Position numbers and translations under genes: made by a program
The notes under the pieces: model-generated
The model's database searches: none
Told to the model about the DNA's origin: nothing
What the model saw: the letters and a program-made list of their open reading frames with translations, nothing else
DNA from: Solimonas sp036405815
GTDB lineage: Bacteria > Pseudomonadota > Gammaproteobacteria > Nevskiales > Nevskiaceae
Assembly (NCBI GenBank): GCA_036405815.1
Contig: DASWWX010000001.1
Location: forward strand, 1 to 64,000
DNA: 64,000 bases
Direction: 5' to 3'
In this document: in pieces, positions 53,611-61,916 of the stretch
Position numbering within the stretch: position 1 is the first letter of the stretch
Layout of the letters: every line of letters begins with the position of its first letter

Positions 53611-54555
53611 ATGAGCGCCACCGATCCCCAACCGAATCCGCACGCCGCACGCCCCTGCGCCGCCGGCGACCTGCAACGCATCGCCGCGCGCGAAAGCGTG
53701 CTCGGCGAAGGCATGAAAATCCGCCGCGCGCTGCCGACGCGCGAACGCCGCACGATCGGCGCCTGGTGCTTCCTCGATCACTTCGGCCCGATCGGCGTCG
53801 AGCACGGCGCCGGGCTGCGGGTCGGCCCGCATCCGCATACCGGCCTGCAGACGTTCACCTGGCCGATCGCCGGCGAAATCCTGCACCGCGACAGCCTCGG
53901 CTATCAGCAGGTGATCCGCCCAGGGCAGGTCAACCTGATGACCGCCGGCCGCGGCATCTCGCACTCCGAGGAGTCGCCCACCGACCGCTCGCCGACGCTG
54001 CACGGCGCGCAGCTGTGGATCGCATTGCCGGACAGCCATCGTCACATCGACCCGGCCTTCGAGCACTACGCCGACATCCCGAGCCTGGAGCGCGACGGCT
54101 ATCGCATCACCGTGATGGCCGGCGAAGCGCTGGGCCTGCGCTCGCCGGTGCGGCTGTACTCGCCACTGGTCGGCCTCGAACTGCTGAGCGCGAAAGGTGG
54201 CACGCTGGCGCTGCCGCTGCAGCCGGACTTCGAATACGGCGTGCTGGTGCTCGAAGGCGCAATCCGCTTCTGCGGCGAAACCGCCAAGCCCGGCGAACTG
54301 CTCTACGTGCCGACCGGCCATCACCATGCCGACGTTCACAGCGATGGCGCGTCTCGCACCTTGCTGCTCGGCGGCACGCCGTTCACCGACGGCCTGCTGA
54401 TGTGGTGGAACTTCATCGGTCGCGAGAAAGAGGAAATCACGCAGTACGTGCGCGACTGGAACGCCGGCGCCGACTCCATGGGCAACGTCAAGGGTTACGA
54501 CGGCGCGCGCCTCGTCGCCCCGCTGCCGCCCTGGGCACAACCGCAAGGAGAGTGA
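53611..54555 (+). CDS. Pirin family bicupin protein (second of two)
   Basis: A 314-residue bicupin. Metal ligands are expected in GPHPHTGLQTFTWPIAGEILHRDS and RGISHSEESP. The C-terminal segment FIGREKEEITQYVRDWNAG is typical of larger pirins. The ATG at 53611 follows a GACG spacer without a strong ribosome site; the long upstream frame is a shadow of the first pirin. The OsmC-like gene starts seven bases after the stop. Confidence 0.92.
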   Translation: MSATDPQPNPHAARPCAAGDLQRIAARESVLGEGMKIRRALPTRERRTIGAWCFLDHFGPIGVEHGAGLRVGPHPHTGLQTFTWPIAGEILHRDSLGYQQVIRPGQVNLMTAGRGISHSEESPTDRSPTLHGAQLWIALPDSHRHIDPAFEHYADIPSLERDGYRITVMAGEALGLRSPVRLYSPLVGLELLSAKGGTLALPLQPDFEYGVLVLEGAIRFCGETAKPGELLYVPTGHHHADVHSDGASRTLLLGGTPFTDGLLMWWNFIGREKEEITQYVRDWNAGADSMGNVKGYDGARLVAPLPPWAQPQGE

Positions 54556-54562
54556 GAACGCC

Positions 54563-54961
54563 ATGAAGGAAATCTCGAACGCCACCGTCGTCTCCGGCGA
54601 CGTCCACTACCGCCACGACATCCGCACCGGCACGCACACGCTCGTCGCCGACGAACCGCCGCATGCCGGCGGTGCCGATGCCGGCCCCGCACCCTACGAC
54701 CTGCTGCTGTCCAGCCTCGGCGCCTGCACTGCGATCACGCTGCGCATGTATGCGGAGAAGAAGGGCTGGACGCTGGGCCGACTGACCGTGACCCTGCAAC
54801 TGCTGAAGAACAAGGAAGGCGAGACGCGCATCGAACGTCAGCTCGCTGCCGACGGCACGCTTGACGAAACCCAGTGGACGCGGCTGCTGGAGATCGCCGA
54901 AAAGACGCCGGTGACGCTGACGCTGAAGTCCGGCGCGACGATCGCGACCCAGCGCCGATAG
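54563..54961 (+). CDS. OsmC-family protein
   Basis: A 132-residue OsmC/Ohr-fold protein. The first peroxidatic-type Cys is in SLGACTAITLRMYA. The second Cys expected in the ACPV region is replaced (EKTPVTLTL), so classical peroxidase chemistry is doubtful. The ATG follows GGAG at 54547. Last gene of the redox cluster. Confidence 0.9.
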   Translation: MKEISNATVVSGDVHYRHDIRTGTHTLVADEPPHAGGADAGPAPYDLLLSSLGACTAITLRMYAEKKGWTLGRLTVTLQLLKNKEGETRIERQLAADGTLDETQWTRLLEIAEKTPVTLTLKSGATIATQRR

Positions 54962-54982
54962 CGCATCGTCAGCGGGCAGACA

Positions 54983-55180
54983 TCAGATGTCGTCACGGCA
55001 GACGACCATCCAGCGGCCCTGGGACATCGGGACGGAACGATCCAGCCCCAGGGTCAGGTCCTCGATGACCACCCGAGGCTCGCTCAGCAGCTCCCAGCCC
55101 GAGGCGCAGGGGTTGCGCGCGTTTAGTGCATCGCGCAGCGCAACGGCCGAGACGTAATCGGCGACGACGAAAATTCGCAT
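54983..55180 (-). CDS. Small protein of unknown function
   Basis: A 65-residue protein starting MRIFVVADYVSAVALRDALN. It has no recognised domain and no signal or membrane segment. GGAG lies eight bases before the ATG. Convergent with the OsmC-like gene, 22 bp apart. Confidence 0.55.
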   Translation of the reverse strand: MRIFVVADYVSAVALRDALNARNPCASGWELLSEPRVVIEDLTLGLDRSVPMSQGRWMVVCRDDI

Positions 55181-55197
55181 GGGTTCCGCTCCATCGC

Positions 55198-55343
55198 GCA
55201 GCGGGCAGTTATGAGCCGCTGCAGCGATTGCTCCGAAGGCGACACGTCCAATCTGCGCTGCGCAGAAGCACCGGACAAGCTGTCCGAACGGCCAGTTACG
55301 AGCGGGGCGATGAAGGATGCATGCTGCGCCGTCGATCGACGGC
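55198..55343. repeat. Palindrome-rich intergenic region
   Basis: Three inverted repeats: GCAGCGG-11-CCGCTGC (55198-55222), CGGACA-AGC-TGTCCG (55272-55286), and the perfect 16-bp palindrome GCCGTCGATCGACGGC (55328-55343). The last lies just past the DUF3429 stop and may act as a weak terminator. Confidence 0.55.
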
Positions 55344-55348
55344 GGCCG

Positions 55349-55777
55349 CTACAACAGTAGCCGCCAGACGATCGCCACGATCACGCCCACGGTGAGCGTG
55401 GTGCGCATCGCGAAGTAGCCTTCGACGCTGCCCAGCGTGCGCTCGCGCCAGACGTCGGCGATCAGCAGCAGCACGAACACGCCGGCCAGCAGCAGCAGCG
55501 AGTACAGCGGCGCCAGCCCCAGCGCTACCCAGGCCAGCAGCATCAGCACGACCGAGATCGCCAGGCCCGCCTTGCCGGCGCTGCCCTGCGCGGCGGGCAG
55601 CGCGAAACCCCAGAACGTGCCGGCCATAAAGCTGGCGATCATCGCGGTGTAGCCATGCCAGGCGGCATCGAGCCAATCCGGCGCGGTCTCAGGCGAAAAC
55701 GTCCACCAGGCGGGCCCGATCAGGAACGGCAGCAGACCGGAATAGCCCAGCAGCAACACCAGCGGCGGCAGTTTCAT
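55349..55777 (-). CDS. DUF3429 membrane protein
   Basis: A 142-residue protein with about four transmembrane spans and the DUF3429 pattern (LLLGYSGLLPFLIGPAWW, HGYTAMIASFMAGTFWGFAL). Function is unknown. The ATG at 55777 has GAGGAG six bases upstream; the longer frame is not supported. Divergent to the helicase gene. Confidence 0.87.
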   Translation of the reverse strand: MKLPPLVLLLGYSGLLPFLIGPAWWTFSPETAPDWLDAAWHGYTAMIASFMAGTFWGFALPAAQGSAGKAGLAISVVLMLLAWVALGLAPLYSLLLLAGVFVLLLIADVWRERTLGSVEGYFAMRTTLTVGVIVAIVWRLLL

Positions 55778-55911
55778 CGACGGCTCCTCATGAACCGCGC
55801 CAGCATAGCGCGGCGGCGCATCACGTCGGTGCGGCGGCCTGCGGGTGTAAACTGCGCGACCCGGCACGGTCACCGCAGCCCGCGCACCCGCAAGCCCCGG
55901 AGCGTCCCGCC

Positions 55912-57990
55912 ATGTCCGAATCCGCCGCCGCCACACCCAGTTTCCGTGAGTTGTCGCTGTCCGAGCCGGTGCTGACCGCGCTGGACGCGATCGGCTACGA
56001 ATCGCCCTCGCCGATCCAGGCCGCGACGATCCCGATGCTGATCGAGGGCCGCGACGTGCTCGGCCAGGCGCAGACCGGCACCGGCAAGACCGCCGCGTTC
56101 GCGCTGCCGATCCTGACGCTGCTGAACCCGGGTCTTGCGCGCCCGCAGGCGCTGGTGCTGGCACCAACGCGCGAACTGGCGATCCAGGTCGCCGAGGCGT
56201 TCCAGAAGTACGCGGCGCATATCCCGAATTTCCATGTGCTGCCGATCTACGGCGGCCAGAGCTATGAACCGCAGCTGCGCGCGCTGCGCCGGGGCGTGCA
56301 CGTCGTCGTCGGCACGCCGGGCCGCGTCGTCGATCACCTGAAACGCGGCACGCTGCAGCTCGACCACCTGCGCCAGCTCGTGCTCGACGAGGCCGACGAA
56401 ATGCTGCGCATGGGCTTCATCGAGGACGTGGAGTGGGTGCTGCAGCAACTGCCGGAACAGCGCCAGGTCGCGCTGTTCTCGGCGACGATGCCGCCGCCGA
56501 TCCGGCGCATCGCGCAAACCTATCTCAAGGACCCGGCCGAGGTCACGATCGCGGCCAAGACCACGACCGCCGCCAACATCCGCCAGCGCTACTGGCTGGT
56601 CAGCGGCCTGTCCAAGCTCGATGCGCTGACGCGCATTCTCGAAGCCGAGACCTTCGACGCGATGATCGTGTTCTCGCGCACCAAGCTCGCGGCGGCGGAG
56701 CTCGCCGAGAAGCTGGCGGCGCGGGGCTACTCGGCGGCGGCGCTGCACGGCGACATCGCGCAGCGCGACCGCGAGCGCACGGTGGCGCGCCTGCGCGACG
56801 GCAGCGTCGACATCGTCGTCGCCACCGATGTGGCGGCGCGCGGCCTGGACGTGGAGCGCATCAGCCACGTCGTCAATTTCGATATTCCGACCGATACCGA
56901 GTCCTACGTGCACCGCATCGGCCGTACCGGCCGCGCCGGCCGCAGCGGCGAGGCGATCCTGTTCGTGATGCCGCGCGAACGGCATCTGCTGAAGATGATC
57001 GAGCGCGCCACGCGTCAGCCGGTAGCGCCAATGCCGCTGCCGACGCTGGAGGCGATCCAGGATCAGCGCAATGCGCGCTTCAAGCGATCGATCGCCGAGA
57101 CGCTGACGGCCGGCGACCTCGACGCGCAGCGCCAGCTCGTCGCCGAGCTGGAACAGGAACTGGGCATCAGCGCGCTGGAGATCGCCGCCGCGCTGGCGCG
57201 CATGGCGCAGGGCGGGTCCCCGTCCGCGCGCCGCGATGGCACTGACAGCGCGCCGACGGCACCTGCGCCGGCCTCGCGCAAGACCTTCGCCGAAGGCCCC
57301 ATGCGCGACGCGCCCGCACGCGCGCCAGCGCCCACAGCGACGAAGACCGAGCCCGCGAGCCCCAGGAAAGCGGACTTCTCGCCCGTGGCGTCGCCCTTCG
57401 CGACCAACGAGCCGCGCCGACCCTCACGCGACGCGCGGGACGCGAGCGAATCCACCGAGCGGCGCGAGCGTGCCGAACGCGTCGAACGCCCGGAGCGCAT
57501 CGAGCGCGTCCAGCGTCCCGAGCGTGAAGCCCCGTCGGACGAGGGCCTGGAAACCTACCGGCTCGACGTCGGCCTGCAGCATGGGGTCAAGCCGGGCAAC
57601 ATCGTCGGCGCCATCGCCAACGAGGCTGGCCTGGACAGCGCCCACATCGGCCGCGTGCGCATCTACGACGACCACAGTCTCGTCGATCTGCCCGAAGGCA
57701 TGCCGCGCGCCATCTTCCGCCACCTGCAGAAGGTCTGGGTCGCCGGCCGGCAGCTCAACCTGCGCCGCATGGACGCCGCCGCAGGCGACGAGGCGCCGGC
57801 GGTGCAGCCACCGCCGCGTCACCCGAAGAAGGGCCACGCGCCGCGCGAAGAATCGACCCCACGCGGCGCCAAGCCGGCATCGCCGAAGGCGCGCTTCGAT
57901 GCGCGTGGCAAAACAGGCGAACGTCTCGGCCGCCCCATCGGCAAACCGCGCCCCGGTGGCGGCAAGCACAAGCCGCGTCGCTCGTTCTGA
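55912..57990 (+). CDS. deaD: DEAD-box RNA helicase (CsdA/DeaD type)
   Basis: A 692-residue helicase. Motifs in order: Q motif (SPIQAATIP), AQTGTGKTAA, PTRELAIQ, LDEADEML, SAT, ATDVAARGLD and HRIGRTGRAGR. A long linker is rich in Arg/Glu/Pro (RERAERVERPERIERVQR, 525-545). A C-terminal DbpA/CsdA RNA-binding fold (residues 550-620) and a basic tail follow. Such helicases assist ribosome assembly and mRNA decay in the cold. Confidence 0.95.
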   Translation: MSESAAATPSFRELSLSEPVLTALDAIGYESPSPIQAATIPMLIEGRDVLGQAQTGTGKTAAFALPILTLLNPGLARPQALVLAPTRELAIQVAEAFQKYAAHIPNFHVLPIYGGQSYEPQLRALRRGVHVVVGTPGRVVDHLKRGTLQLDHLRQLVLDEADEMLRMGFIEDVEWVLQQLPEQRQVALFSATMPPPIRRIAQTYLKDPAEVTIAAKTTTAANIRQRYWLVSGLSKLDALTRILEAETFDAMIVFSRTKLAAAELAEKLAARGYSAAALHGDIAQRDRERTVARLRDGSVDIVVATDVAARGLDVERISHVVNFDIPTDTESYVHRIGRTGRAGRSGEAILFVMPRERHLLKMIERATRQPVAPMPLPTLEAIQDQRNARFKRSIAETLTAGDLDAQRQLVAELEQELGISALEIAAALARMAQGGSPSARRDGTDSAPTAPAPASRKTFAEGPMRDAPARAPAPTATKTEPASPRKADFSPVASPFATNEPRRPSRDARDASESTERRERAERVERPERIERVQRPEREAPSDEGLETYRLDVGLQHGVKPGNIVGAIANEAGLDSAHIGRVRIYDDHSLVDLPEGMPRAIFRHLQKVWVAGRQLNLRRMDAAAGDEAPAVQPPPRHPKKGHAPREESTPRGAKPASPKARFDARGKTGERLGRPIGKPRPGGGKHKPRRSF

Positions 57991-58062
57991 CACCGGCGTG
58001 CGTGGGGGGCGGGCCTTGCCGGCGCGAGGTGCGGCGAAGGCCGAGCACGACGCCCCGCCGCC

Positions 58063-58872
58063 TCAGGCCGCTGCGCGCCGCCGCCGCGTGATGGGGCGCG
58101 CGGGCACGGTCTGCCCCAGCTCCGCCCCGCGGTGGCGCCGATACAGATGGCGTACCCAGTCGAGTCCGCGATGCGAGGCACAATCCTGCATCAGCGGCGC
58201 GATGGCCGCGCGATAGTCGGCGCGCGCGTACACCGGGTGCTCGTCCGGGCAAGCCAGCGGCGCCAGCATCGCGGCCGCGGTGATGTCGGCGACGCTGAGG
58301 CGCCCGCCCACCAGATATCGGCGGCGCTCCTGCGCAGCCAGATCCAGCTCCGCCAGGCCATGCTCGATCATGCGCCGTGAGCGCGCCACGGCATGCGGCT
58401 GGAGGTTCAGCCCACTCGCGAACATCCGCGCGAGCATCGGCAGCGCCGCGCGCAGGGCCAGCGACTCGGCCAGGCCGGCATCGACCGTCCAGATGCGCCA
58501 CACCAGTGCGGGCTGCTGCAGCAACTGCGCATAGACGCAGCGCAGCACGTGCCGGGCCAGGTGATCGAAACGTGATTCCGCGTTCATGACCGCCTGACGC
58601 CGCTCGGGATCGGACGGCATCAACGCAAACGGCGCGCGATGAACGGCCAGCCATTCGAGAATCCGGGTGCTGTCGACGATGCTCTCGCCGTCGGCTTCCA
58701 GCAGCGGCAGATGGGCACCCACGGCACGCGACGACAGCAGACTGCGTGGCAGATGCAGGAAGGGCGTGAGCCGGTGTTCGGCGTATTCGATGCCGGCGGC
58801 GTCGAGCGACCACCGGATTTTTTCGCTGGCCTGGGACGCAGAGAGCGTATAGAGCACCGCGCGTTCGTTCAT
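58063..58872 (-). CDS. Glutathione S-transferase family protein
   Basis: A 269-residue protein. An N-terminal thioredoxin-like domain starts AVLYTLSASQASEKIRWSLDAAGIEY and has the glutathione-binding region HLPLLEADGESIVDSTRILEWL; a helical C-terminal domain follows, ending in an Arg-rich tail. It is longer than usual for the family. GGAGG lies 8 bases before the ATG at 58872. Function class is probable, substrate unknown. The 190 bp to the next gene (58873-59063) hold nothing I recognise. Confidence 0.88.
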   Translation of the reverse strand: MNERAVLYTLSASQASEKIRWSLDAAGIEYAEHRLTPFLHLPRSLLSSRAVGAHLPLLEADGESIVDSTRILEWLAVHRAPFALMPSDPERRQAVMNAESRFDHLARHVLRCVYAQLLQQPALVWRIWTVDAGLAESLALRAALPMLARMFASGLNLQPHAVARSRRMIEHGLAELDLAAQERRRYLVGGRLSVADITAAAMLAPLACPDEHPVYARADYRAAIAPLMQDCASHRGLDWVRHLYRRHRGAELGQTVPARPITRRRRAAA

Positions 58873-59063
58873 CTTCGCCTCCTCCGTGACACTGGATGAG
58901 CCTAGGGACCGAAGATGGATATGCAATGAACACGCCAGCGTCGGCGCCGCCCACGCCCCGCGTCAGCGCAGACGAAATGTCCTGATCGGCGCGTCACCCG
59001 GCATCACGATTGGCGGGCTGAATCGGTTCAGCTGTATCGCTGATCGAACGTTCGGTCTTGCGT

Positions 59064-59717
59064 TCAGCCAAAGCGACGATCGGCGACGAAGGGGTTGCTG
59101 CGGCGCTCCGCACCGAAAGTGGACATCGGGCCGTGCCCCGGCACGAAACGCACGTCGTCGCCGAGCGGGAACAGGCGCTCCCGAATGGAGCACACCAGAT
59201 CCTCATGGTTGCCGCGCGGAAAATCGGTGCGGCCGATGGAGCCGGCGAACAGCACATCGCCGACAAAGGCGAGCTGATCCGGTGCCGAATGAAACACCAC
59301 GTGCCCTGGCGTGTGCCCAGGGCAATGCAGCACGTCGAGCGTCAGCCCGCCGACCTGCACGGTATCGCCGTGCTGCAGCCAGCGGTCCGGCTCGAACGCG
59401 CGGGCCGGCGGAAAGCCGTAGCGGGCCGCCGCTTCCGGCAACTCCTCGATCCAGAAGCGGTCGTCCTCGTGCGGGCCTTCGACGGGAATCTGCAGGCGCT
59501 CGGCCAGATCACGCACGCCGCTGGCATGATCGAGATGGCCATGCGTGACCAGCAGCTTCTCCAGGCGCACGCCATGATGCGCCACGCGTTCGAGCAGACG
59601 GTCGAGATCGCCACCGGCATCGATCAGCGTGCCGACGCCGCTGTCGGCATCCCACAGCAGCGAACAGTTCTGCTGGAACGCAGTGACGGGAATGATCTCG
59701 CAACGCAGACGCGGCAT
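59064..59717 (-). CDS. ycbL: MBL-fold metallo-hydrolase YcbL (glyoxalase II-like)
   Basis: A 217-residue hydrolase. Motifs are THGHLDHASG (zinc), CPGHTPGH, VGDVLFAGSIGRTDFP and VPGHGP. IIPVTAFQQNCSLLWDAD at the N terminus is the YcbL pattern, a type II glyoxalase-like enzyme cleaving S-lactoylglutathione-like thioesters. Start at ATG 59717; the longer frame runs antisense into the next gene. Followed upstream by the YchJ-like gene. Confidence 0.93.
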   Translation of the reverse strand: MPRLRCEIIPVTAFQQNCSLLWDADSGVGTLIDAGGDLDRLLERVAHHGVRLEKLLVTHGHLDHASGVRDLAERLQIPVEGPHEDDRFWIEELPEAAARYGFPPARAFEPDRWLQHGDTVQVGGLTLDVLHCPGHTPGHVVFHSAPDQLAFVGDVLFAGSIGRTDFPRGNHEDLVCSIRERLFPLGDDVRFVPGHGPMSTFGAERRSNPFVADRRFG

Positions 59718-59748
59718 CGGCTTCGGACTGGGACGGTGGGGAGCGCGA

Positions 59749-60171
59749 TTATGCCTGCGGGAACTCGCCGTCGACGTAGTACCAGCGGCCGTCGTCCTCG
59801 CGTGCGAAACGGCTGCGCTCGTGCAGACGGAACGCCGAGGCACCGCTCTCGCGGCCGCGCGCCACGAACTCCACCCACGCGCGATCCGGTTCGGCGCAGT
59901 CGTACCCCAGCACCTTGAGGCCGAGCCAGACCGTGGCCGACGACAGCGCCACAGACGGCGGTCGCGTCGAGGCATGCCAGGTCTGCAACAGATAGGGCGC
60001 CAGCCCTCGCACGTAGGCGCTGTAACGGGAGCGCATCAGCGACTCGGCATCGGGCGCCGCCGCACCGTCGTGATAGCGCCCACAGCAGGCCGCGTACGGA
60101 CGCGCGGTGCCGCAGGGACAATCGGCGGGCGAATCAGCGAGCGTCCGGCTGCTGTTTTTCTTCTTCGTCAT
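59749..60171 (-). CDS. ychJ: YchJ family protein (UPF0225, N-terminal SEC-C motif)
   Basis: A 140-residue protein. The N-terminal SEC-C zinc motif CPCGTARPYAACC is at residues 18-30; LMRSRYSAYVRGLAPYLLQTWH, FRLHERSRFAREDDGRWYYVDGEF follow the family. E. coli YchJ has a second SEC-C at the C terminus; it is absent here. The ORF overlaps the upstream AsmA-like gene by 38 bp in another frame, so translation may be coupled. Confidence 0.9.
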   Translation of the reverse strand: MTKKKNSSRTLADSPADCPCGTARPYAACCGRYHDGAAAPDAESLMRSRYSAYVRGLAPYLLQTWHASTRPPSVALSSATVWLGLKVLGYDCAEPDRAWVEFVARGRESGASAFRLHERSRFAREDDGRWYYVDGEFPQA

Positions 60172-61315
60172 CGTCGCCGACGATCCAGTCGCCGACCTCC
60201 TCGATCGCGCCGCCGACCGCCTTCAGGCCCTGGCCACCGAGATCGCCGATGCCGCGCACCACGCCCTCCAGGCTCAGCCCCAGCGTGCGCGCGATGCCGA
60301 CCGCAAGCCGGATCGACAGCACCTCGTTCAGTGAGAACCGGGGATCGTCGAGCGCGCCTTCGAGCGTGAAATCCAGTTCGATGCGGCGATCGCGATTCTT
60401 CATCGTCGCAATCACCGCCTGCCGCGACAGCCCCATGAACGTGGCGCCCAGACCGCCGGCCGGCTCCAGTTCCAGATCCTCCAGCACCAGCGTGCCCGGC
60501 GCCTTCAGGCGCTGATCGGTCACCGTGGAGCGGACCTGCAGATCGAGTGTGCCGCCACGCACACCGGTTTCCGAGTCGCGGATCAGGTACGGCTCCAGCA
60601 GCTTCAGGTCGACACGCTGCAACTGGCTCTCGAACGACGAGTTGCCGGCCATCGGCTCGATCCAGCCCTCGACCGTCACGCGGCCCGGCACCTCGCGGTC
60701 CCCCAGCGTGCCGTCGAGTCGCAGCGAGGTGCGGCCGTCCAGCGTCGGCACGCGCAGCTCGCCCACCTCGACACGCACCGCGTTCAGCCGCAGGCGGTGC
60801 GGCGGCTGGCGCACGCTGCCGTCGAACAGCTCGATCACCCCGTCTTCAAAGCGGATCGAGTCCAGCACGGCGCGCGGCGCGGCCTCGCGCAGCTCGTCGA
60901 GACGGCGCTCGTGCAACAGGTCCGGCAACAGTCGCAAACCCTCATCCTGGGTGCGCCAGACCGACAGATAGGCCTGCTCCACTTCCACCGTGTCGACGCG
61001 CGTGGTCGCGGAAAACAGTGTGCGCAGATCCGGGTACAACACGACACGCGCGGCACGCAGCGCATCCGGCGCCGGCCAACCCTCGGGCGCGTGCAGCCTC
61101 AAGTCCTCGATGACGACGCGGTCCAGCCCCAGCGTCACGCGCCCGATCGCCGCTGAAGGGCCCAGCGCTTCAAGCACGCGATCGCGCAGGACCTCGGCGG
61201 CCAGACGCTGGCCGACCAGCAGCAGCGCCACCAGCGACAGCAGGACGATCACGCCGATCCGCCACGGGGAACGCGTGAGTCGAGCGCGCCAAGAAGCATC
61301 ACGGATGTCGTTCAT
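60134..61315 (-). CDS. AsmA-like envelope protein
   Basis: A 393-residue protein. One transmembrane span at residues 17-38 (IGVIVLLSLVALLLVGQRL) anchors a long periplasmic region with AsmA/DUF748-like features (AAIGRVTLGLDRVVIEDLRLHAPEGWP, VTVEGWIE). The C-terminal tail is Asp/Glu-rich (DDDEEEKQQ). Large AsmA relatives move lipids across the envelope; this shorter protein may have a related or merely structural role. It overlaps the DUF938 gene stop by four bases and ychJ by 38 bp. Confidence 0.75.
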   Translation of the reverse strand: MNDIRDASWRARLTRSPWRIGVIVLLSLVALLLVGQRLAAEVLRDRVLEALGPSAAIGRVTLGLDRVVIEDLRLHAPEGWPAPDALRAARVVLYPDLRTLFSATTRVDTVEVEQAYLSVWRTQDEGLRLLPDLLHERRLDELREAAPRAVLDSIRFEDGVIELFDGSVRQPPHRLRLNAVRVEVGELRVPTLDGRTSLRLDGTLGDREVPGRVTVEGWIEPMAGNSSFESQLQRVDLKLLEPYLIRDSETGVRGGTLDLQVRSTVTDQRLKAPGTLVLEDLELEPAGGLGATFMGLSRQAVIATMKNRDRRIELDFTLEGALDDPRFSLNEVLSIRLAVGIARTLGLSLEGVVRGIGDLGGQGLKAVGGAIEEVGDWIVGDDDEEEKQQPDAR

Positions 61316-61908
61316 GCGCGCGTCCACAGCAGACAGCGGTTGTTGGCGGGCATCGCGATCGGCGTCAGGCCGGCGAAGCCGGCGGCGCGCGCCAGCGCAT
61401 CCACCGCCTCCACATCGCGCAGCCCCATGCGCGGGTCTTGCGCGCGCAGCTGCCGGTCGAAGGCGGCATTGCTGTCGCTGCTGTAACGACCGGCGTCGTT
61501 GAACGGACCATAGATCAGCAAGCGTGCGTCGTCGGTCGCGACCGACGGCAGCTTGCGGAAAAATCGCTCGACCTCGGGCCAGCCCATGATGTGCAGCGTG
61601 TTGGCGCTGTAGATCGCATCGAAGCACGCCGTCGGCCAGTCGTCCTGCTGCACATCCAGCGTCAGCGGTGGCGGCGTGTTGGTCAGCGCCGCCTCGTCCA
61701 GCCACGCGCGGATACCCGGCAGGTTGGGCGCGCGATCGCTGCACTGCCAGACGAGTTGCGGCAGTGCCGCGGCGAAATGCACGGCGTGCTGGCCGGTGCC
61801 GCTGCCGATCTCGAGCACACGACGGCGGTCGGCGAATTGCGTGCGCAGCACCGCGAGAATCGGCTCGCGGTTGCGCTCGCAGGCAGCGGAGAAAGGTTTG
61901 CCGTCCAT
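61312..61908 (-). CDS. DUF938 SAM-dependent methyltransferase-like protein
   Basis: A 198-residue protein with SAM-binding motif VLEIGSGTGQHAVHFA and the DUF938 blocks SAACERNREPILAVL, YSANTLHIMGW and YGPFNDAGRY. The substrate is unknown. ATG at 61908; the frame continues upstream into the carboxylase gene. Eight bases separate it from the carboxylase stop; it overlaps the AsmA-like gene. Confidence 0.9.
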   Translation of the reverse strand: MDGKPFSAACERNREPILAVLRTQFADRRRVLEIGSGTGQHAVHFAAALPQLVWQCSDRAPNLPGIRAWLDEAALTNTPPPLTLDVQQDDWPTACFDAIYSANTLHIMGWPEVERFFRKLPSVATDDARLLIYGPFNDAGRYSSDSNAAFDRQLRAQDPRMGLRDVEAVDALARAAGFAGLTPIAMPANNRCLLWTRA

Positions 61909-61916
61909 CACTGCCC

